Positions 6,088-12,253 of a stretch of DNA of 12,253 bases are shown piece after piece. Below the pieces are notes generated by a model. It had not been told where the DNA came from and ran no database searches. It was given only the letters and a program-made list of their open reading frames with translations. Positions within the stretch are counted from its first letter, which is position 1, and each line of letters starts with the position of its first letter. The position numbers and the translations under genes were made by a program. Source of the stretch: an uncultured Bacteroidales bacterium (lineage in GTDB: Bacteria; Bacteroidota; Bacteroidia; Bacteroidales; Paludibacteraceae); assembly GCA_903873355.1 (NCBI GenBank), contig CAIQOG010000073.1, forward strand, positions 1-12,253. The letters are read 5' to 3'.

Positions 6088-6891
6088 ATGCAAAAATCAT
6101 TAAAACTACTAATAGTCCTATTGGTGCTGATTATTACGGCAACATCATGCATAACAACTCTCCAAACAAATTACCTGCAACCATCCAAAAATTTCATTGC
6201 TTCATATAAGGATACTTGTTCATACAAGGATTATCTTTTGAAAGAAAATGACAGATTGTATATACAGGTATATTCAATGGATGAAAAAACAAACGCCCTG
6301 TTTAATGGCTCATCAAACACCGGTATGCAAATTTTATCATCAGGTGGCAATGGCTCAAACGATAGTTTTGATTTATACACCTACATGGTTCATTCTGATG
6401 GTAACATTGACTTTCCGATTATTGGTAATATCTTCGTAAGAGGCAAAACACTCCGCGAAACAAAGGCAATCATTGAGGAAGCTATTAAACCTATTTTAAT
6501 AATTAATTCGGTCGATGTTCGACTTGTTGGAAAAACTTTCAGCATTATCGGGGCCGGAAAATCGGGCAGATTTACATTTCCAAAAGAGAAAATCAATATT
6601 TTTCAGGCGCTTGCATTAGCAGGCGATGTGAGTCAGTTTACCGACCGGAGTAAAATCAGGATTCTACGTGTAAATGAGAAAGGTAATCAAATTAAAACTT
6701 TTGATTTAAGAAGTATCAACATAATTAATTCAGAGTACTATTACATCGAACCCGACGATATAATTTTCCTTCAACCTCTGAATGAACAATTTTTTGGTGA
6801 AACTTCCTTATGGTCTACTATTGCCACCCTTGCTTCAAGTGCTACTTTTGTAGTTGGTGTTTATTTTTTAATTTTCCCGGTCAAGAAATAG
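6088..6891 (+). CDS. Wza-type polysaccharide export lipoprotein (copy 1)
   Basis: This is an outer-membrane polysaccharide export protein of 267 residues. A lipoprotein signal peptide ends at Cys21 (TATSC). The polysaccharide biosynthesis/export domain spans about 53-148, opening with ENDRLYIQVYS and including HSDGNIDFPIIG. An SLBB-like domain follows (about 151-230), with FTFPKEKINIFQALALAGD and EPDDIIFLQP. Residues about 242-264 form a hydrophobic C-terminal segment. This recalls the C-terminal helix of E. coli Wza that lines the outer-membrane pore, although the protein is shorter than Wza. ATG 6088 is chosen over the in-frame ATG 6019 because it starts a clean signal peptide and the -7 box at 6054-6061 lies between the two. 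It is the first gene of the operon, 24 bp before its paralog. Confidence 0.92.
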   Translation: MQKSLKLLIVLLVLIITATSCITTLQTNYLQPSKNFIASYKDTCSYKDYLLKENDRLYIQVYSMDEKTNALFNGSSNTGMQILSSGGNGSNDSFDLYTYMVHSDGNIDFPIIGNIFVRGKTLRETKAIIEEAIKPILIINSVDVRLVGKTFSIIGAGKSGRFTFPKEKINIFQALALAGDVSQFTDRSKIRILRVNEKGNQIKTFDLRSINIINSEYYYIEPDDIIFLQPLNEQFFGETSLWSTIATLASSATFVVGVYFLIFPVKK

Positions 6892-6915
6892 ATTTATTTT
6901 CATTTGAAGACAACA

Positions 6916-7668
6916 ATGAGAAACAAGATAAAAATATATGCATTATTAGTCATAACACTCTTTTTAAGTTCGTGTTATAGCTATAAGAATATGCGTATTT
7001 TGCAAGATAATAAAAAATTACCTTCGTACGAAAAAATTGAATATGTCGATTATCGTATTCAGGTAAACGATGAAATTATTTTCCGACTCATAACCGCAGA
7101 TGAGACTCTTTCTAAACTGATTTCACCTCAGATATCAGGTGGTGGAGGTGCCGGTCAGAATATGATATCATATCGTGTTCAAACTGATGGTACTATCGAT
7201 TTACCATTTGTCTCGGGCATTAAGGTTAAAGGACTTACACTACCTGAAGCTACAAAATCAGTTGAAGATCGGTTGAGAGAATATTTACCTGATGCAGTAA
7301 TAAAATTAGGGCTTTCAAACAAAACATTTACTATTTTTGGTGATGTGGGAATTGGAGTCTTTCCATTATATAAGGAAAAATTGACCATTTTTGAAGCATT
7401 GGCAGTAACTGGTGATTTCAACGAAACAAGTGACAGGAAACATATCAGAATCATCAGAGAAACTGAAAAAGGAACACAGGTTTTAGAATTTGACATTAGA
7501 CCAAAAAGTATTATTGACTCAAAATATTATTATATTTATCCAAACGACATTATTTATATCCGTCGTGAATTCTCAAGTTTCTACAAAGTAAGTCATTACA
7601 AAGATTTAATTGGATTGGTTTCATTTTCAGTTCAACTTCTGTTTTCGGTTTTAAATTATACTAAATAA
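6916..7668 (+). CDS. Wza-type polysaccharide export lipoprotein (copy 2, paralog)
   Basis: This is a second outer-membrane export protein of 250 residues. Its lipoprotein signal peptide ends LFLSSC, with lipidated Cys20. An export domain (about 46-136, VNDEIIFRLIT, QTDGTIDLPFV) and an SLBB-like domain (about 139-216, VFPLYKEKLTIFEALAVTGD, YPNDIIYIRR) align along their whole length with the preceding gene. Shared blocks include DG.ID.P, KEK..IF.AL...GD and Y.YI.P.DII. A hydrophobic C-terminal stretch covers about 230-246. The frame also opens at a TTG at 6904, but ATG 6916 gives a normal signal peptide. It is 45 bp before the Wzc-like kinase. The two copies have clearly diverged, so they may have separate roles or form a mixed ring. 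Confidence 0.92.
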   Translation: MRNKIKIYALLVITLFLSSCYSYKNMRILQDNKKLPSYEKIEYVDYRIQVNDEIIFRLITADETLSKLISPQISGGGGAGQNMISYRVQTDGTIDLPFVSGIKVKGLTLPEATKSVEDRLREYLPDAVIKLGLSNKTFTIFGDVGIGVFPLYKEKLTIFEALAVTGDFNETSDRKHIRIIRETEKGTQVLEFDIRPKSIIDSKYYYIYPNDIIYIRREFSSFYKVSHYKDLIGLVSFSVQLLFSVLNYTK

Positions 7669-7713
7669 TTCAATAGTCGTGACTTTTTAGCAGACCATTA
7701 ATCAAATAAAATT

Positions 7714-10110
7714 ATGGAACAAAATAATACTGAAAACCTCTTTAAAGATGGTGAAGATTCCGGGTTTGACATCATGGAATGGGTCTCAGCATTTCTAAAT
7801 CACTGGTATTTATTCGTAATAGGCATCATTTTATCATTAGGATTGGCATATCTTGAAAATCGGTCATGGAAACCGACTTACCAAACGGCCGGTACTATAA
7901 TGATTGAAGACTATAAATATGTTCCCACCGGAACACAATCTTTAATGCAGGGATTTGGAGTTCAATCTGGATATAGAAATACAAACAATCAGGTACTCAT
8001 GCTTGGGTCGAATGACCTGATTGGACGTGTTATAGATAGTTTGCCTTTTTTAAAAGTAGATTACATTTCAAAAGGGAGTTTTAAAACCCGAAATCTATAC
8101 AGGGCTTCTCCGGTAATAATACATTCTGATTATGTTTCCCCCGAAGCATATAACTTACAATTCAAATTAAGATTACGTTCAAATGGAACTTTCAGAATAA
8201 CTGTTGAGGACAATAAACTTTTGACTAACTTCAAAATTGAAGGAGTTTACGGCCAACCTATTCAACACAATATGTTTTTTATCACCATAAACAATGTGAA
8301 TAAGTTTATGGGAAATAAAGACATGTATTTTACTTTCAGAACACGTGAGTCTTTAATTTCGGATTTTTCATCGCGTATACAATTTGGTTTTGTTGTTGAA
8401 GGTTCATCTGTTTTGCAAATATCTTTAATAGGTGATACTCCTGAAAGAGATATTGATTTTATTGATAAATTATGTGATCTGTTTTTAGGCGACAATCTCG
8501 ATCGCAAAAATGATGCAGCAACCAAAACAGTTCACTTTATTAATGGACAGCTTGGAAAGGTTGCAAAAGCGCTCAATAATTCTGAAGGTGACATGACCGG
8601 ATTCAGACAAAGAAACAACCTGGTAGATGTTGCAAGTCATGGAAGTCAGTTGCTGGAGAAAGCCTCAAAATACGAACAAATGCTTTCAGATTTAAGGTTA
8701 CGTGAAACTTATCTGGATTATCTTTCGAGATACTTAAGAACCAATTTAGCAGATGGTGCAGTTATTGCTCCTTCGAGCCTTGGTTTGAATGAACCATTGT
8801 TAATGGCAAGTGTGCAACAGATCAATGAACTTTATTATCAAAGAGCTGAAGTTACCCAAAAGAACATGTATTATGGGAAATACACGAAACAAATTGATAA
8901 TACAAAGCTGACAGTTCTTGAGGTTGTTAAGAATATGCGAGTTGCATTAGAACTGGAAAAAGCTGATGTAAACAGACGCTATGCTTTGGTATTAAAACAA
9001 ATGAACGGTCTCCCGGGTAGTGAAATTCAAATGAATGCAATTGAAAGGGAGTTAAAGATGAATGATAATTATTATACTTTCTTCCTTCAAAAAAGAGCTG
9101 AAGCTGAAATCTTAAAAGCATCAAATACACCCGACAATACAATTCTTGACAGAGCCAGAATTCTTACCATCACAAATGCAGATAAAAAACAAAAAACAAC
9201 ATTAATGTTTTTGTTATTTGGTATTCTTTTACCAACATTATTTGTGGTTATGAAAGAATTGCTCAACTCCACTATACGTTCGACAAGAGATGTTGAGAAG
9301 AATTGTGATTTCCCTTTAATCGGAGCTGTAAGACACACCAAGAGTACCGATCCGCTTTTGGTATCTAAAAATCCAAGATCTGCTTTTACAGAAATGTTTC
9401 GTATTATTCGAACCAGGGTTGAATTCCTTGTGAAGCGAAAAACGAATATTGTTATTATGGTTACTTCGGCTGAATCAGGAGATGGTAAAACTTATTTTGC
9501 AATAAATTTGACTTCTATCTATTCGATGGCAAGTAAGAAAACATTGTTGATAGATATGGATATTCGTAAACCAAGTGTAAACCAACGCTTTAACATCATT
9601 CAACCTAACGGAGTAACAAACTATCTGGTTGGACAATGTACACTTGACGAGGTTATTTTTCAACTTCCAAAAGCAGATTTTGACATTTTGCCTGCCGGCT
9701 CAATTCCCCCAAATCCGGGAGAGCTTATTCGTTCTGAAAAGATAAATGAGATGCTTGATGAATTGAGAAAGCGATATGATTATATTATTATTGATTCAAG
9801 TCCTATTGGTATGGTTACTGATGCTTACTCCTTGGCTCGATTATCAGACATTAATCTTTTCGTAGCTAGAAATGCAAAAACAAATAAGGCTGGTTTCAAG
9901 AGAATATGCTCACAATTAAAACAGGACAAATTACCAAATATTTACACTGTACTAAATGATGTAGAGGATGATGGAAGTAAGTATTCCCGATACAAACTTT
10001 ACAAATATGCTTATTTATTTGGAAATACGTACGGTTATACAAATACCAAGACTAAAAAAGGTGGAAAAGACAAGTTCCATGAATATTACGAAGACGATTC
10101 AGAAATTTAG
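7714..10110 (+). CDS. wzc: Wzc-type chain-length regulator with BY-kinase domain
   Basis: This inner-membrane protein of 798 residues controls export and length of the polysaccharide. A first membrane segment (about 31-47) leads into a Wzz-like periplasmic region. A long helical stretch (about 270-470) follows, with the GNVR-like part LPGSEIQMNAIERELKMN near 433-450. The second membrane segment is about 495-516. The cytoplasmic bacterial tyrosine kinase has Walker A SAESGDGKT (585-593, Lys592), Walker A' LLIDMDIRKP (Asp614, Asp616) and Walker B IIIDSSP (Asp694). The tail carries nine tyrosines, at 757, 760, 763, 765, 767, 773, 775, 791 and 792. In this family the tail is autophosphorylated between subunits, and cycling of phosphorylation drives assembly. 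The fused form (membrane adaptor plus kinase) is the Gram-negative arrangement. No matching low-molecular-weight phosphatase gene is in view. Confidence 0.95.
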   Translation: MEQNNTENLFKDGEDSGFDIMEWVSAFLNHWYLFVIGIILSLGLAYLENRSWKPTYQTAGTIMIEDYKYVPTGTQSLMQGFGVQSGYRNTNNQVLMLGSNDLIGRVIDSLPFLKVDYISKGSFKTRNLYRASPVIIHSDYVSPEAYNLQFKLRLRSNGTFRITVEDNKLLTNFKIEGVYGQPIQHNMFFITINNVNKFMGNKDMYFTFRTRESLISDFSSRIQFGFVVEGSSVLQISLIGDTPERDIDFIDKLCDLFLGDNLDRKNDAATKTVHFINGQLGKVAKALNNSEGDMTGFRQRNNLVDVASHGSQLLEKASKYEQMLSDLRLRETYLDYLSRYLRTNLADGAVIAPSSLGLNEPLLMASVQQINELYYQRAEVTQKNMYYGKYTKQIDNTKLTVLEVVKNMRVALELEKADVNRRYALVLKQMNGLPGSEIQMNAIERELKMNDNYYTFFLQKRAEAEILKASNTPDNTILDRARILTITNADKKQKTTLMFLLFGILLPTLFVVMKELLNSTIRSTRDVEKNCDFPLIGAVRHTKSTDPLLVSKNPRSAFTEMFRIIRTRVEFLVKRKTNIVIMVTSAESGDGKTYFAINLTSIYSMASKKTLLIDMDIRKPSVNQRFNIIQPNGVTNYLVGQCTLDEVIFQLPKADFDILPAGSIPPNPGELIRSEKINEMLDELRKRYDYIIIDSSPIGMVTDAYSLARLSDINLFVARNAKTNKAGFKRICSQLKQDKLPNIYTVLNDVEDDGSKYSRYKLYKYAYLFGNTYGYTNTKTKKGGKDKFHEYYEDDSEI

Positions 10111-10128
10111 ATCAATCAATAATTATCA

Positions 10129-11277
10129 ATGAAAAAAGTAGCTTTAATAACAGGTATTACCGGACAAGATGGGGCATATTTAGCAGAACTATTATTAAAA
10201 AAAGGGTACATAGTTCATGGTTTGAAACGCCGGTCTTCACTTTTTAATACAGATCGTATCGATCATTTGTACCAGGACCCTCATGTAGATGACAGAAATT
10301 TAGTGTTGCATTACGGTGACATGACTGATTCTATGAATTTAACCCGAATCATTCAGGAAACACAACCCGATGAGATTTACAATCTTGCTGCAATGAGTCA
10401 TGTAAAAGTGAGTTTCGACACTCCTGAATACACTGCAAATGCAGATGGTATAGGAACATTACGTATTCTTGAAGCGGTTCGATTATTGAATCTTACCAAA
10501 AAAACCCGCATATATCAGGCTTCAACATCGGAATTGTATGGGTTAGTTCAGGAAGTTCCACAAAAAGAAACCACACCATTTTATCCACGGTCACCTTATG
10601 CGGTGGCAAAAATGTATGCATACTGGATTACAGTAAATTACCGTGAAGCCTACGGACTTCATGCAAGCAATGGAATACTATTCAATCATGAATCTCCACT
10701 AAGAGGTGAAACGTTTGTAACACGTAAAATTACCCGTGCAGCAGCACGTATTGCTATGGGTATGCAAAGTAAATTATTTCTTGGAAACCTTTCATCAAAA
10801 CGTGACTGGGGTCATGCAAAAGACTATGTACGTGCGATGTATCTGATTTTACAACAGGATGAACCGAGTGATTATGTTATTGCTACAGGAATTACAACAG
10901 AAGTTCGCGAATTTGTTCGTATGGCTTTTGGAGAAATAGGAATCAATATTGACTTTAAAGGTGAAGGGATAAATGAAAAAGGATATATTGGCAGTATAAA
11001 CGAGCCTGTTTTTGTTGAACATGTTGGTGCTGAATTCCTTGATACAATTAAAACTATCAAAGATGCTGTTGTGGAAGTTGATGCAAATTATTTCCGTCCG
11101 ACTGAAGTAGATTTACTTATCGGAGATGCTACAAAATCCCGCACAGTTCTAAACTGGATTCCTGAATATGATTTAAAGGCATTGGTAGTAGATATGATGC
11201 GTTCTGATATAAAACTAATGAAAAAAGAAACCTATTTGAAAGAGGGTGGTTTCAGAATTTTAAATTATTTTGAGTAA
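10129..11277 (+). CDS. gmd: GDP-mannose 4,6-dehydratase
   Basis: This enzyme converts GDP-D-mannose to GDP-4-keto-6-deoxy-D-mannose in the cytoplasm, the first step to GDP-L-fucose. It is a short-chain dehydrogenase of the extended type. Its 382 residues are close to E. coli Gmd (373). The nucleotide-binding GITGQDG lies at 9-15, followed by the family's KRRSS and [12 protein letters not shown]. The catalytic set matches E. coli Gmd shifted by one: Thr133 and Glu135 in STSELYG, Tyr157 and Lys161 in [23 protein letters not shown] and [11 protein letters not shown] are also typical of the family. ATG 10129 lies 18 bp after wzc and the stop is 19 bp before fcl, so it is in the same operon. Confidence 0.97.
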   Translation: MKKVALITGITGQDGAYLAELLLKKGYIVHGLKRRSSLFNTDRIDHLYQDPHVDDRNLVLHYGDMTDSMNLTRIIQETQPDEIYNLAAMSHVKVSFDTPEYTANADGIGTLRILEAVRLLNLTKKTRIYQASTSELYGLVQEVPQKETTPFYPRSPYAVAKMYAYWITVNYREAYGLHASNGILFNHESPLRGETFVTRKITRAAARIAMGMQSKLFLGNLSSKRDWGHAKDYVRAMYLILQQDEPSDYVIATGITTEVREFVRMAFGEIGINIDFKGEGINEKGYIGSINEPVFVEHVGAEFLDTIKTIKDAVVEVDANYFRPTEVDLLIGDATKSRTVLNWIPEYDLKALVVDMMRSDIKLMKKETYLKEGGFRILNYFE

Positions 11278-11296
11278 TACTTAGAACCATTATTTC

Positions 11297-12253
11297 ATGG
11301 ATAAAAATGCTAAAATTTACATTGCCGGCCATTTAGGAATGGTCGGTTCTGCTATAAAAAGGAATTTAGAAGCAAAAGGATTTACCAATTTTGTAACCCG
11401 TTCGCTCGAAGAACTTGATTTGTTAAACGAACAGGCTGTAGCCCAATTTTTTGAAAAAGAAAAACCTGAATATGTGGTGCTTGCAGCTGCCAAAGTTGGT
11501 GGAATTGTTGCTAACAATACTTACCGCGCTCAGTTCATTTACGAAAATCTGATGATTCAAAATCATGTAATTCATCAGAGTTATCTTCATGGGGTTAAGA
11601 AACTGTTATTTCTTGGTTCTTCGTGTATTTACCCTCGTATGGCTGAACAACCCATACGTGAAGATTCATTGCTTACAGGCGTTCTGGAAGACACAAATGA
11701 ACCGTACGCAATTGCTAAAATTGCAGGAATTAAAATGTGTGAAGCTTATCATGCACAATATGGTTGCAATTTTATTTCCATTATGCCAACCAATCTTTAC
11801 GGTCAAAATGATAATTACGATCTTGAAAAATCACATGTTTTACCGGCTTTGATTCGGAAAATGTATTTGGGAAAATGTTTGATGGAAAATGATTGGTCGA
11901 AATTACGCACCGATCTGAATAAACGCCCTATTGAAGGTGTGAATGGCTCATTCAGCGATGATGTTATTCTTCAGGTTTTGAAAAAATATGGTATTTCAGT
12001 ACAAAACGATGAAGTTTCTATCACCTTGTGGGGAACAGGTTCACCGATGCGCGAGTTTCTCCATGTAGATGACATGGCAGATTCAAGTGTATACCTTTTG
12101 CTGAATTACGATGCTCCTGATACATTACCTTCTCAGGTTAATGCCGGTTGGGGTCAAGATCAAACCATTAAAGAATTATCAGAAATTGTCCGCAAAACAG
12201 TTAATTATCAGGGTAAAATAATTTGGGACAGCACAAAACCTGATGGAACTCCA
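11297..12253 (+). CDS. fcl: GDP-L-fucose synthase, 3' end cut by window
   Basis: This bifunctional epimerase-reductase makes GDP-L-fucose from the Gmd product. The 319 residues in view are the N-terminal part; the frame is open at the right edge and roughly 40 residues are missing. The NADP-binding GHLGMVGSAI lies at 11-20. Catalytic residues match those of E. coli Fcl shifted by one: Ser108 and Cys110 in GSSCIYP, Tyr137 and Lys141 in PYAIAK, His180 in EKSHVLPAL. Residues about 192-240, between the HVLPALIRK and LWGTGSPMREF blocks, are some 35-40 residues longer than in the E. coli enzyme. From memory, many Bacteroidota homologs of about 356-360 residues share this insertion. ATG 11297 starts 19 bp after gmd. 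Confidence 0.96.
   Translation, partial: MDKNAKIYIAGHLGMVGSAIKRNLEAKGFTNFVTRSLEELDLLNEQAVAQFFEKEKPEYVVLAAAKVGGIVANNTYRAQFIYENLMIQNHVIHQSYLHGVKKLLFLGSSCIYPRMAEQPIREDSLLTGVLEDTNEPYAIAKIAGIKMCEAYHAQYGCNFISIMPTNLYGQNDNYDLEKSHVLPALIRKMYLGKCLMENDWSKLRTDLNKRPIEGVNGSFSDDVILQVLKKYGISVQNDEVSITLWGTGSPMREFLHVDDMADSSVYLLLNYDAPDTLPSQVNAGWGQDQTIKELSEIVRKTVNYQGKIIWDSTKPDGTP

Noticed and set aside
7179..7496. Open minus-strand frame of about 105 codons within the second export gene.
   Set aside because: It is fully inside a gene with strong family support and has no recognisable protein features or start context.

Overview
The window looks like a chromosomal segment of a Bacteroidota species, most likely order Bacteroidales. 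It is AT-rich. Promoter candidates follow the Bacteroidota pattern (TTTG, about 19 bp, TAnnTTTG), Shine-Dalgarno sequences are largely absent, and lipoprotein signal peptides are frequent. The order RNase G / tiny basic mS38-like protein / HU next to mutY, and a TlpA-type thioredoxin with a DUF4369-like N-terminus, are also typical of that phylum. I see no mobile elements, tRNA or rRNA genes, CRISPR arrays or recombination sites.

Layout. (1) Positions 1-93 hold the last codons of an unidentified plus-strand gene and a strong bidirectional terminator. (2) Positions 94-2304, minus strand, form a housekeeping block: HU (hup), a 29-residue AURKAIP1/COX24-type (mS38-like) protein that I recovered by eye, and ribonuclease G (rng). 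The RNase G start is best placed at a GTG at 1668. A 12-bp inverted repeat lies just upstream of it. (3) Positions 2305-5943 hold mutY (plus strand) between two exported thioredoxin-fold proteins on the minus strand. One is a 367-residue TlpA-like lipoprotein divergent from mutY. The other is a 146-residue thioredoxin convergent with mutY, co-oriented with an upstream unknown coiled-coil lipoprotein. (4) Positions 6054-12253, plus strand, start a surface-polysaccharide operon. It encodes two tandem paralogous Wza-type export lipoproteins, a Wzc-type chain-length regulator fused to a BY-kinase with a tyrosine-rich tail, GDP-mannose 4,6-dehydratase (gmd) and GDP-L-fucose synthase (fcl, cut by the window edge).

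How they work together. Gmd and Fcl convert GDP-mannose to GDP-L-fucose, so the exported polymer probably contains fucose. The Wzc-like kinase and the two Wza-like proteins are expected to form the envelope-spanning export machine. Glycosyltransferases, flippase and polymerase are not in view and would lie beyond 12253. No UpxY/UpxZ-type antiterminator gene precedes the operon; a short leader and a -7 box (TATCTTTG) lie right in front of the first export gene.

I did not find a clearly new biological system. The items most worth a second look are the tandem Wza paralogs, the overlapping divergent promoters between mutY and the TlpA-like gene, the inverted repeat and non-ATG start of rng, and the unknown lipoprotein paired with an exported thioredoxin.
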